Source of the DNA: Camarhynchus parvulus
Lineage: Eukaryota > Chordata > Aves > Passeriformes > Thraupidae
DNA length: 64,000 bases
Direction of reading: 5' to 3'
Assembly: GCF_901933205.1 (NCBI RefSeq)
Contig: NC_044584.1
Coordinates: 9,527,001-9,591,000, forward strand
The translations under genes and the position numbers were made by a program. The notes below the pieces were generated by a model. That model worked only from the letters and a program-made list of their open reading frames with translations. It was not told where the DNA came from and did not search any database. Shown one piece after another: positions 12,659 through 25,095 of this stretch. Each line of letters opens with the position of its first letter. Positions within the stretch are counted from its first letter, which is position 1.

Positions 12659-15600
12659 GGGGTTTTATGGAGGAAGGTATGATGTCACCCGGACCACAGC
12701 CTATTTCTGGAACCAAGCTGTGAAACCCATGATACATTTTGACACATAAATGTTGCCAAGGAAAACTGATAATATAATTGTTAATACGGTCACAGCCAAC
12801 TGTTTTTCAGATAAGGAGTTAAACTCTTCTATGCAATACAGTATTTGTGGAACGTAACACCTAGTCATTCCATGCTTTCATTGGCTCTGGGATTACTTAT
12901 ATCATATTTAAATAAAAGGACTAGATTATTGGGTACCATAAGAACAATGCATTGCTTATGGGTTTGCAGCGTTTATCTTAAGTCAATACAAAAGTTTTGA
13001 GTTCTAAAGCCTGTGTCAAGGGCAGTGAAACAAGGGCCACATTCAGTGAACTAGTGATTTGTTTGTTTCTTAATGGACATTTAAGTATCTTATTTTGGGG
13101 ACTCAGATATACTTAGATGACTCAGTTAAATACAGCTTAATTTAAAAAAAAATTGTGTCTGTCTGAGGAACCAAATCTGATAGAAAATATTAAAAGTTAT
13201 TATGTGCAATTTGTTCTAGATAAGGCTAATGATCAAACAACTTCCTCATCTCTGCCACAGCACAATTTCCCCTGAGATAGAGGTCCATTTTTGCATCCTT
13301 CATATGAGCTTTGTTCCTGGGAGCTTGACAGGGCTCCACAATGTAATTATAGAGTTATTAGGAGTAAGTAATACCAGAAGAGATACTTTATAAGTGCAGA
13401 TATGGAAGGGAAGGGATAGGCTCAGATATGAAACAGAGAGAGACACTGTAGCCCAGAGACATGAAAACTGCTCAGAGGGGCTCAGGACACAGAGGCAAAG
13501 AGTGACAGCCAGGACTCAAGGTGTGCAGGGAACAAGTGGAGCACTGAAGGGTGAAGTCTGGGCATGAGAAACAAGTATAATATCTCTGTCATCTGCAGAA
13601 ATGCAGGCAGGCCAGAGTTTAAAAGATGTATAGGTGACCACTTAAGAGTTTCAGAGAACCAGAAGTCTCCCTGAGTCTTAGACTCTGTTCTCCTCAAAAG
13701 CTTATGATGTCCTTTGTTTCCATATTTATAGGCAGACACTTCTAAGTATAAGATTATAAAATGGTGTAATTATTTAAATCAATACTTTCTACTCCTTAAA
13801 TTCTGAAATTTCTGATGGCAATGAAATAAAATTATTTTTTTATCCTAGTTTGTAGTGGATCCCTGCAGCTCATTTGCAGCTATGGCCAATTTACTCTCTT
13901 ATAGAAACAAAAATAGTTCTCTGGTTGAGTGTTTCCTTCAAACACAGAATAACCTCTCTTTACTGCTGATCCTCTCCCTTCCCAGTGTGAGAATGGAGTG
14001 AGTGAATTTGGCCGTGAACCTGCTGTGCTCCTGACTTTGATGGTGTCTTAAGGTCCATGAACAATTCAGTTGGGAGTGATTTGTGCTGGTGCTATTTCCA
14101 TTTCCCCAAAATCAGCTTTCCTGCCACGATGTGATGCTGTGCTGTCCCTGGAGTGGGGTGCAGGGTCATTGGAGCCTGGGTGTCCCTGTCCAGACCCCAT
14201 CTGGTGGTGCCTGTGCAGAGCTGCCTTGCCTGCGGTGTTTTCCCAGCTGCTTTCTTGGCCTCCAGGAGCAGCTCTGGGTGTTCCAGTGTCTGTAACACAC
14301 GATCTCCCAATGGTGGGAAGCGTGACGGTGTGACCAGTGAGCTCCATCAGATGGTGCTGAGTGTGGTTAAGGAAAATAACATCTGAGAAAGGATCACTTC
14401 TACCTCCTTGAGCCCAGCTCTTTCTGCCAGACAGTCTCTTCCCAGGTGTCTCTTCATATTGCCCAGCAATGCCTGCAGGACAGCTTGTCTTTGACTTCCC
14501 CTGCTTGGTAGATCATATCACAGCATTTTACTAAACTAGCAGAAAAGTTTGGAGTCTGCTCTCCTCTGATTCCCTGCCTCGAGCCAGAGTTTCAAGTTGT
14601 TTTTCCAATGCACCCTGATTTATCTTTTCCTTCCTCAAGTAGCAATTTCCCAAATAATGGGTCAGGGCTGAGTGGCAGCGTGGAAATGGGTGGTCAGAAG
14701 ACATTTTTATATATTATTTCTCCTTTCTGAAGACAGGACATGAATTCCAGAGGACTGAGGACTGCTGCCAGCTCAGCACCAGCTCAATCCCAATCTTCAC
14801 TGCCGATTGTGTTGTTCCCCCAAGAGCAGCAGAGTGCAGCCCTGCCTGCTGGAGCTTGGATTTTTGTGTAATTGCTTCCCATGTTCCCGATTTTACAAGG
14901 TCAAATTACACACCCTGGCTTCAGCAGGGACCTTTCCATTGGCATGGTGCCAATCTGATGGCCATGTGTCTCCTATTCAATAAAACCCAGGGAACCAACT
15001 CACCCACCCATGTTCTTGGGCCTCCTGTCTCCTCTAGTTGGAGACCCCCTGGTCTAGGAGATTAATTGAGGTCTTCAAGATTTGAAATGCAAAGACTTGG
15101 GCAGAAGTTAGGCCAGATGAAGGCAGAACTTACTAGAGGGAGCAGGGCATGGTCATTTGGAAAGATTTAGTTATATATTCGGTGTGGAGGTTTAACTGGG
15201 GACAACGCAGATAATCCTGCAATGTAGAGATGGAAAATTTGCATTTATACCCTGAACATCAACTGTTCCTGTCAGTTGTGGGAATTGTAACACTTGTGGG
15301 AAACAGGTGCTTGCTCGCTCCAGTGTTCACAGAACTCTCTTCCCCAGAAACCCCTCAGTTTGCAGAGAAAAAGCTGTTTGTACATAAAGAACTGTTACGC
15401 ATGTTTCAGATTCTTAATGTCTATGAAGTTTCAATTACCCAGTAAAGGAGGAAAAAGAAAAAGAAAGAGTATCATGAGTATCATGTGACCAATTCATTTA
15501 AGAAATTATATGGCCCCTCAACACTCGGGGATCTGTGTGTAGCTGGCCCTGCTATGCTTGTTTTCCTCTCATTACTGACCTCTTTGTACAGATGGGGACT

Positions 15601-18600
15601 GAGAAGTGAAAAGATGAAACAGCCTGTGACAGCCAAGCAGGGAAACTGTGGCTGAGTCATGGAGAAACTCACATTTCCCAAGGATTAAGCACTGAAAGCC
15701 ATCTGTAGGTGACAGAGGAACCGGGCAGGGAAAGCCCCAGCCATCTGCAGAAAGTCAGAGATAAGGGAAACATCTTAAGGACTGGTGCAAAGGTAGAGTG
15801 AACCCGTCTCACTGTGGGATTAAATGATTCCCATCAGACACAGTGTCACAAACAGAAAACATGTGGGCATTGCTGCCATTCCTCAGCCCTCGGCAGCCGG
15901 CTCTCCTCGGTACTCCTTGAGTGTCCCACCTCTCTCTGAGGCACTTGCAGAGTTCACAAAATCAGCAGGAATTCAGGTTGGTCGCATTTGCCTTGCGAAT
16001 TACAGCAGGTAATGGATGCTAGGGAAAAAAACAGGAAGGCGAAGGTATAATAAAGCAATCCCAAATATTAGTCTGTCATCTCCCTTTGCTGCCTCTCTCT
16101 TGAGATATCCCATGGTCAGCGTGGCAGATGGCACCATGGACTCAGATCCACCACCACCAGGAGGGTGGGAGCTGCTGTCAGCAGCAGCTGTTTCCAGGGT
16201 GGGATTTGTCTTGGATGGAGAGAGTGTCTGTCTTGGCAGAGCCTGATCTGTGGGACATGGCTCTCCACCACCCCCACATCTCCATCCTGCACCTGTGCCA
16301 AGAGCCAATTCCATCACTTACGTGTCCACAACCCAAAAACCAGGAGGGGGCCACAAGCAAGGAAGAGACAGAAGTGTGGGTGGGGCTGGAGGAAGCTGGA
16401 CAGCACTGGAGACCAGAATAGTGGTGCTGAACCACTATTAATAACGAATAATTATCTTTGCCCAATTACCACCAGGCAGTCCCAAAAAGAGAGATTTCTT
16501 TGGGACAACATGGTCAGGCCATGTGTTGGTGAGGGACACTGCTGACCTGAGGCTTCTTCCCAGGTCTCACCCACAACCCAGACAGAAATCTCTTCCTCCA
16601 CATGCTGGGGCAGATTCCAGCACTTCATTTCAAAGGCAATGCCAGCTGAGAGCAGGTTTCTGTTCCGTGGCAGTGTGGGGGTCATGCTGCTTTCTTGTGG
16701 CTGGTGATGGTGACGGAGAAAATAATTCGATAAGTCTGCAGAATGTTTTTATTGTCATGTCAACAAAATATTTTCTGCCTCCGCAGACTGTGGAAGTACT
16801 TAGCATGCAGCATCCATCTAGTTTTGGAAAACACTTGAAAACCACGGACAGAATCTCACTATTTCTTTTTTTAGCTCCATAATGAAAAAGCAAACAAGAA
16901 ATATGCTGATTCCCAAAATGAACTAATTTTTTTTTCTGAAGCAATTTAATTTTTTAGCTTTGATCTGATACCAGAACCCAAAGGACTTACTTGCTATTTC
17001 TAAATAATGAGTCTAATGTTTATGCTCTGAGCCTGAACTTTTCTGGTTTTGGAAAAAATGTGACTTTACATAAAAGTCCTTTGATTAAGAGATCTGCAGT
17101 CAGAGGAGTTTTCGATACAATAATGAAAAGGCCTTTCAGATCTCTCACTCAAACACTGCTCAGCACGATATTACTCAAGAAGGGAAGAAGCCGACAGAAC
17201 AATCACACTATTAGTCTTTGCCTTGCCAAGTGTTGTGTTAGTCATATTCCTATGGTAAAATCTCCCAGAAGTGGCTCAGAGAAGCCTTACACTGCATGGA
17301 GCAATGCATGCCTGCAAATGCACCCTGACCTGGGTGGTCTGTCACCCTGGCTCTCTCCTTTGATTGTTATTTAACTCTGTTTCATTGAGGCTTTAGGAGT
17401 TGATTGCTGTACAGAGGCAAAGTGTTTGGAGGAGAAACAGAGGCTATTTCCTCCTGCTATAATCCACATTCCCCTGCAGCAGAGATGATACCTACAGCAG
17501 GCTGCAGCAGGCTTTTGTTCCCAGTGAGATCAGGGCACAAAGCACAGCTCTTGCGCAGTGAGATCCCATTCCCTGCCCCATCAGAGCACGCTGGCTGCAG
17601 TGCACCCACCTCTCCTGGGTGCCAGCAGCACCCTGGGCTCACCCCAGCTCCTGCCAAGGTCACCCTGCTGGTCCTGCTGCCCCAGATGTGGGATGGAAAC
17701 AGTGACTCTGGCACTTGCTAAGTAGGTTGAAGTTTGGAAGCAGAGTGCCTGTGTTATTTATGCAGAACTGACATGTCTCTTTGTCCTGAGCCATGTGGCC
17801 CAGATTCCAGCCCTTGTATCTACAAAACATTACTCATGTGCCCGCTCCTCCTGCAAGTCCTTGATTCCAACAGGATTACTCACATGTGCATGCATACCCA
17901 GGGCTCTGCAGAGCAGGGGCAAATCCTGCTGCCTTCAGCTGATTTACACAACCACTCTGGAGATGAAAATCTGACACAGGAGCAGCTCAACAGGAAAAGG
18001 GAAACCAACCTGATACCTCCTCTGTATTCTTCTTCCACATTCCCCTCTCCACTCTCGCTGGGGCAGCCTGCAGGAGGGTCTGCTCCCCTCTACCATCAGG
18101 GCATTGCTGCACACTAGGGGTTAAAATGAGAAAGCACTTTGGTTTTGGAGATTTATTGCTTTCCTCCTGCTATATTTGTAAAGCTCATCATTAAGGTCAG
18201 CCATCCCCACCCCTGCAGCTGTCTGTACATTTTTTTTCCTCTGGTTCTAGAGTTGTACTTTACTGAGGAAATTATAATTATTAAAACACACAAGGTCACG
18301 CTCTAGATGAACTTGGAAACAGTTCAAATATGTTTCAGGTTTGAAACTATGTAGCAGCTATGGCCAAGTGGTGAGTTCATAACAAAAGAATGGTTAATTT
18401 CACACTTCAGATAACATTTCCCCCGGAAAGCGGTAAAGCATATTGGGACAGGAATTATTAAAGGTCGAGAACACTGGAGACACATAATCAGTCATTAGTC
18501 CTGATAATTAGATATTAAAGATAGGCTCAGGGTGGGGGTAGAGCGGTTCTGCCTGAATGAGCCAGTGTGTGTTCTTACCTTTAAATCGCTCTTTTAAAGT

Positions 18601-19439
18601 TTTTCATCTTCAGAAAGGCACCATGACTTTGTGGACTTGACGTGGGACATCTCGAGAGCTTCCCCGCAAGTGTCTCCTCTTCACCTGCTGCAGGTCACAA
18701 TTCTGGTTGCATGCCAGCAGATAGCATCATCAGGACACCACTAGAATTAAAATTTACAAACTGTGTTCTGAAACAGCAGCAAAGAAAACATGCACGTGCC
18801 TCTCCCTGAGTTACCTCCCCCTGTGCATTGGGATGGTGGGAGGAAAGCAGCGGCAGAGGTTTGTGGCATCCCCAGTAATCTGCATCAAAGCTAATCACTG
18901 TTTGTCCCTTGCAAACTGCAAAAGAGATTTCCATACCACAGGTTTTGAAGGACCAAACCTCCTCTGTGCAGACAGCAGCTTGGAATGGCTCTCTGCTAGC
19001 CTGTGTGAGATTTGTGGCTAAACCAGGTTGATCTTTGTTGGTTTTCTTCCAAAACTGAGGCTGTGCCATGCAGACCTCCCCTACTCCATTAACCTGCATT
19101 CTAGTGTTGAGGCTTATCAGCAGCGCTTCCAAAGAATCACTTAAATTATGTTTCTGTTAAACACAAAAAGAACACCCCAAATCCCCCAAACTATCTATCT
19201 TCCTGAACACTGGCATCCAAAAATCAATGTTCCAAATCCTCCCTCAGCAGCTTTCCCCTGGAAACAGCACCAGCCCTGGCCAGGTTGCCCATGCATCCTC
19301 AGCTGTGCCTCCAGGTCTCCAGTATCACCCTGCACCAGGGGAAAACTCACAGTGCAATCTACTTGTGCAGCTGGAGTTGTGAAAATCTGCTCGAGAAGAA
19401 AATCAGGAGGTGACTGACTTTATGAGCACGTCTCAGAGG

Positions 19440-20040
19440 CACGTGCTGCTGCCACCCACGTGTCCTGCTGCCATGGCTGGGGGGTGACACTGGGCTCTGT
19501 GGCTTTGGGGAAATCAGTGACACCCCAGCTGCTGGGGTGGAGGGGAAGGGTGATGCTTTATCTGGGTTATTGCCCTAGCTAGGGGTCTTTTATTTTCTCA
19601 GCTGTGCACAGCTAAGGACATGCCCACAGTCTGTCCTGGAATTGTGTCCCAGTGTTTGCTGTTCAGCTGCACAGCAATGAGGTCAGGAGGCTGAGCTTTA
19701 CCTCTGAATTTTCCTTCTTTTCCAGGTATCATATTTTATTTATAATTTAGAAAGAACTTGCTCATGTTTTTATGGAAAAAAAAAAGAAAGGAATGGCAGT
19801 GAGCATTCAACACTAGTTTCATTTTTCATCACCATTATCAAGGCTTGGATTTTAACTTTGGAATGTCCTTATCTAAAATGAAATCAAATAAGCACTTTGT
19901 GGCAGGGGGTCCTACACTCCCCCCTCACTTCAGGGAGCTTGTGCAATGTGCAGCATTTCCCTCCTTGCTGCACGTTTGGATCAGCTCCCCAGAGCTGACA
20001 CGTGCACACATCTTCCCACAGGTAATGTCACGTGCACGTG
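19440..20040. promoter_or_regulatory. Cluster of five CACGTG E-boxes
   Basis: CACGTG occurs at 19440-19445, 19457-19462, 19999-20004, 20029-20034 and 20035-20040. The last two abut to give the 12-bp palindrome CACGTGCACGTG. CpG-containing hexamers are otherwise scarce in this window. CACGTG is the core bound by USF, MYC/MAX and CLOCK/BMAL1-type bHLH dimers. Use as an enhancer is inference from clustering. Confidence 0.4.
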
Positions 20041-22588
20041 TGGCTGGTAGTGTGCATTATTCATGCTCCAAGGTTTACACCTGAGCAGGGTCCCCAGCCC
20101 CTGGGTACGGACAGGGACAGATGTGGCTGCTGTCAAACTTGTGAACAAGTAGCCAGGCGAAGTATAAAACGTGAAAAACCCAAAGCACATTTTAATGACC
20201 TTAGTGAGGCTCATGGCTGGACTTCAGGTGACCTGCAGGTGGACTGAGCCCATCAAGTGACCATCCAGAGGAGCTGTGGAAAAAATGTCCAGCTGGAGCT
20301 GGACAGCAGCCTTGGGGTTCCTAGAAAATGTGGATGCAGACACCTGATCCTCTGCCAACCCTTTTGCAAACTTGCAGGCTCAAAACTTGCAAACAAAAGT
20401 GAACTGGGCCCTGCCTCTGCCTCCAGCACATGGGGGATGGACAGAATGAGCCCAAACATGATGTCATCTGCTTTCTGTGGGGTGGGGAAAGCTCGGCTGA
20501 GTCCCATGCTTGGATCTGGGAGGACTGGCAGCCCTCTGGATTCTCAGCAGTTTCTTTTCATCCTGAACCTAACGTGTGACTGGCAGCAGAGTTCACAAGG
20601 ATTTTCAAATGAGCTTAGAGAAACTTCCTCATGAGAATTTGGATCCTTGGCAAATGGCCCACAATAGCTGATATTTTTCCATTTTATGGGGGAGAGTGCT
20701 TACCAGTTATGTGCATTTTTTAAACTGACATAAACCAATATTTTATTTTAATGCTAATTCCTCTGCCTCCCCCTTGGAACCATGTGCACTCTTTGGAAGG
20801 ACACTTGTCCTTTTCTGAAAGACTCATGGGCATTTCATGTGGGTGTCCTCTCTCTCACTCTCATGTGTGAAATCTGGCTCCTGCGTAACCTAAATGGGTT
20901 GCATAAGTGGAGCTGCCACAGGTTGGCAAAATGGAAGGGTGGAACCTCTAAAGTGTGGGTTATTGACACAGTGAAAATTCATAATTGAAGGACATGACAT
21001 ATGAAATGAAAAAAAAGTAAAAGCCAGATGTGAGAGGAGGAGGAGGAGGCCAAGGGCAGGTCCCTTTCAGACGTGTTGCCATTTCTGTCCTGACCAGCTG
21101 CTGCACCACTGCCCATCTGAGTCCACACCTCAGCACCTGCATGCTGTTTTCTGAGTAAATCCTGCTTCTTTTGTCTTCTGTAAGCTTTGGGGCTAATATC
21201 TGCACTGTTCCACTCTCATTCACTGAAGAAGAATGTTCTGAAAATGAACCACTGAAGACCATAGGCTTTAGAAATACCATGACCCAAAAGTCATCTCAAG
21301 TAAATCCATTGCCTTGGATAGAGATACTGCAAGGGTGATGCCCCCTCAAACCCATCTTAATCAGTACCATTTTACTCTAATTTCTGTAATAGTTTGGAAA
21401 TAATGCTGGGAACAGCTCTAAGTGCTTTTTTTGGCCTTTCTTTTAACAGAGATTCAGCAACATGAAAATGCTTTGAGAATTTGCCTCATTTCTGCAAATT
21501 GTTCCTGCTGAGGCAAACAAACATTCAGAAAAAGCACCCTTCAGAACAGAATGTTTTGATTTTCCAATGAGAACAAATATCTTAACACTTGCCACCATCC
21601 TTAACGCCAGTTAAAAAAAAATAAATTAATGAAATTTCTCAACTTGAATGCAAACATAACATTCTGTCCCAAATAAGCTATTCTGTTGGTCTCAGTGCTA
21701 ACTGTAAATTTATTTGCTAAAATATGTAAATCTTTTGTTTTCTGAGTTGACCCATTAATATTGTTTTATGAACTTGTCAGAGGCGCTAACCAAGAAATAA
21801 CAAGCAAACAAACAATGATCTTGTCTGGCCTTGCATGGAAAGCTGGAAAGAGCACGGATGAGTGAACTGAGTGGAAGTGTTGACTTCCACCATTGCAAAC
21901 CCAGTGTGCAAGTGGGATGGGAACATGGGACCAGCTGCTCCAAAGAACAGCTTCAGCCACAGGCTGACTTTAGAATGCTGCTGCAGCTTCCAGAATGCTC
22001 CAGATGTGACAGGGATCAGAATTTGCCCGTGTTATTTCAATATATCAATTTTCAGTTTGTGAAAGTTGCTCTGAATCTGCTGTGTCGTTTCATCTCAGCA
22101 ACAAGCAGGATTGTGTCAGTACAGCAACACAACTGCTATAATCAGGGGAGCTACCTAAAATAACCCTGGGGCAGTCATCCCTCTTCCAAAATCTGGGCTG
22201 GAAATTCAGCAGCATTCACTTGACTGGGAAAAGGTGGCTTTTTCTTGGGTTTCCCTGCGTGCCAGGAGCCAATGTGAAAGCCAAGACCTCACCCTGGCTC
22301 TCACACACAGGTTGCTTTGTTAAACAATATCAAAGTTTCACTCCATTGCTTCTCCTTCCGGAAGCAATGAACTGACTGCTCCAAGAGAAAAAGTTGTACA
22401 AACTTGTACTGACACACAACTTGCAGTGCAATTTGCAAAGCTTTCCTTCAAACCAAGGATTTCCCCCCTGACTTCACCAGGGCTCCTTTCATGTCCCTCC
22501 CCTGCACCACATCCTTGGCAATTCCAAGGAATTCCTCACAACCATGGTGAGGAATTTTCAACATGTTCAATTGGTGGCTCACAAGACT

Positions 22589-22680
22589 GTTTTTTTTTCT
22601 TTTTGTTTTCTTTTGGGTTTTTGTGTTTTTTTTTTTCTTTTTGTTTTGTTTTGGCTTTGTTTTTTAATTTCTACATATTT
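22589..22680. repeat. T-rich low-complexity tract
   Basis: About 90 bp of T runs are broken by single C or G bases (TTTTTGTTTTG-type). It is low complexity, possibly an old poly(A) tail on the minus strand, but no adjoining retrocopy is recognised. Confidence 0.85.
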
Positions 22681-24474
22681 TTTGACATCTCACATTCCCA
22701 AACTGCTCTGTTGAAATGTGCATTTGTGTTTCATGGTCACCTCTGGAGGATCCTTTCAGAAGACCGCAGATCCAAGAAAAAGGGGAAAAATGGATGTATC
22801 TGGGTAGAACCATGGATCTGAAGGAGAAGGTTGCCCCCTGACTACCCTTCATACAGCACTGCCCTCTTCAAAGAATACCCCAGCCCCTTTGCAACTTAAA
22901 TTAACAAGTGTACCTTGAGCTGCACAAGTGATATGGACACAAATCTGGTCTTGTGTACATTGCTGAGAGCATGACCTTCTATTCATTGATATTAAACCAT
23001 TACAAAAAACAGTGCAAAGGAAAGGACACTCTAAGCCTGTCTCTTTTGGTCAGGGCTGAAAATGCCATTAGCCTGTAAAATGCTGGGCTACTGTCTGCTT
23101 CTAGAAGACTGCATGGGTTTCCAGCTGGGCAGGTAAAATGTTGGTCAAGTTGCAAGGAAAATGCACTCCCATGGCTTAATTATTTCCCAGTTTTACATTC
23201 ACTGGAAGAGCAAAAGGGAAGCATGGCAAAGAGAAAATGTCCAATGTAAGCTGGCATAACTCTACCATTTCTCTATGGTCAATTTTGCATCAGAACAAAA
23301 TGAGTCGATTTAACTCATTGAAGAGGTGCTGCTTGACATGTGGGACCAATTCAGAATCCAAGACAGGGAGCTGCTTGCTTGCTGTGAGCAAATAAAGCTC
23401 CATTTAAGTTAATGGAGTTACACTAATTTACCTCCATGGGGATTTGCTCCTGCTCTCAGAAGTATCAGCTCACAGTAGTTAATGGGTGCTTTGGCATGGA
23501 TTTAGGAAGGCCTGGGTATTGTCCTGGTCAGTAGGTGGTGATATTAAAAATAAAACCAGGATAACATTGAACAGAGAAGCCATGATTTTAGTATTATTTA
23601 AGACATGCCATCTACAAGACAATTAGTCTATTAAAAATATATTAGGACTGGATATTCCAGGTACAGTCTGTGTTGTGTCAGCCTGATGACTTCTAAGTGG
23701 GTTATGCACTTCATGACTTGTCAATCCATAGTCATTCTGCTGTTATAAACCTCTAAAATTGATCCAGTTCCCTTTATCATTATCTAAAGAAAGAACCTGA
23801 GTGGCTGAACAAAGTGCTCTGAACTCCACGGCTCCATCCATCATCTCGTGCTAAGGACCTTGCTCTCTCTTGCTTTCTTGGAACTGGCTGTTGTTCAGAG
23901 AGAAATTAAGCAGCATCTTCAAAAGCAAGATAAAAAGCAGAACTGTAGGCTGTGCTTGGCTTTGTTCAGCAGCTTCCACCTCCCTCTGAAGGAAGGAGGA
24001 AAGGCTAGAGAATCTGGGTGCTGCAGCTGAGCAAGGCAAGGGGTAGAAGAAATCTCAGCATTGCAGCATTGCAGAGGGTGGTGTGTGTTGGCATGCACTC
24101 AGTCACAACTGTGTTAAAAAGTGGATGTTTGTGGGGGAAACATGGGAATCAGGTTTATCTGCTTCCTGCCCCTGGCTGGGTTTCACAGCCATGTCCTTGT
24201 CCCTGCAGGAGCTGCTGAGAGACCACCAGCCAACAAAGGGAATAACAAAGGGGTACTGTGTGCTCCTGGTGTCAGCCTGACCCTCCTTTGCTCTTTATCA
24301 CTGAGGTAACCAAACATATTTGCTTCAAGGAAGTTCTAATATATCTAAACACTTCCTGCTGCCTGAAATGCTTTCTGTCAAATACAGCAGAGACAAGTGT
24401 AGAGCTAAAAGAAATGCCTGAAGAAATCAGGAATTTCCAATGGCTGCAGAGATGGCCAGTCAGACAAGGTGTTT

Positions 24475-25095
24475 AGTAAGGTTTTACGACAGCCGTGCTT
24501 TACAGCAGCTTTACGACAGTCGCGCTTTACGACACCTTTTGCAACAGTCGCACTTTACGGCACTTTCACGACAGTCGCGCTTTACGACACCTTTTGCGAC
24601 AGTCGCGCTTTACGGCACTTTCACGACAGTCGCGCTTTACGACACCTTTTGCGACAGTCGCGCTTTACGGCACTTTCACGACAGTCGCGCTTTACGACAC
24701 CTTTTTGCGACAGTCGCGCTTTACGGCAGTTTTACGACAGTCGCGCTTTACTGCGACTTTTGCGACAGTCGCGCTTTACGGCCGCTTTTATGACAGTCGC
24801 GCTTTACTACGCCTTTTACGACAGTCGCGCTTTACGGCACCTTTTCACGACAGTCACGCTTTACGACGCCTTTTACAACAGTCGCACTTTACAGTATTTT
24901 ACAGCAGTTCCGTTTCACGACAGGTTTGCTTTACGGCATTTTACAACAGTTTTGCTTTACGTATTTTACAGCAGTTCCGTCCGACAGGTTTGCTTACGGC
25001 TTTTACAACATTCTTTGTACACTTTACTGCACTTTACTTTACAGCTCTTTACGGCACTTCACTTTACGGCACTTCACAGTTTTTACTTTATTTTG
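24475..25095. repeat. CpG-rich satellite array: 27/28-bp monomers in 55-bp dimers
   Basis: The anchor CAGTCGCG or a close variant recurs at 24490, 24517, 24545, 24572, 24600, 24627, 24655, 24682, 24711, 24738, 24766, 24794, 24822, 24851 and 24879. The spacing alternates 27/28, giving a 55-bp higher-order dimer in which one monomer ends TTTACGGCACTTTCAC and the next TTTACGACACCTTTTG. Each monomer carries the self-complementary core GCGACAGTCGC or CGACAGTCG. The central copies keep nearly all CpGs. Both edges show CpG to TpG/CpA decay (for example GCAACAGTCGCAC), and from about 24900 copies shorten and degrade (CAGTTCCG, ACAGGTTTGC), fading into TTTAC-rich sequence by 25095. I do not recognise a named satellite family. 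Confidence 0.95.

Larger units (their letters stand above)
6801..24474. other. Intergenic, no gene supported
   Basis: Mostly AT-rich sequence with short GC-richer patches (14.1-14.3, 16.1-16.4 and 17.5-17.7 kb). It contains the palindrome, CpG clusters, A18 run and E-box cluster described separately. A 223-codon open frame on the minus strand at 8241-8912 is the longest outside repeats, but shows no domain or splice context. AATTATAATTA at 18270-18280 with AAGGTCACG at 18292-18300 lies in a non-repetitive stretch (18.24-18.52 kb) that could be a conserved non-coding element. Confidence 0.65.

Noticed and set aside
22530..22556. 10-bp inverted repeat AATTCCTCAC/GTGAGGAATT with a 7-nt loop
   Set aside because: An inverted repeat of this size is expected about once in a window this long.
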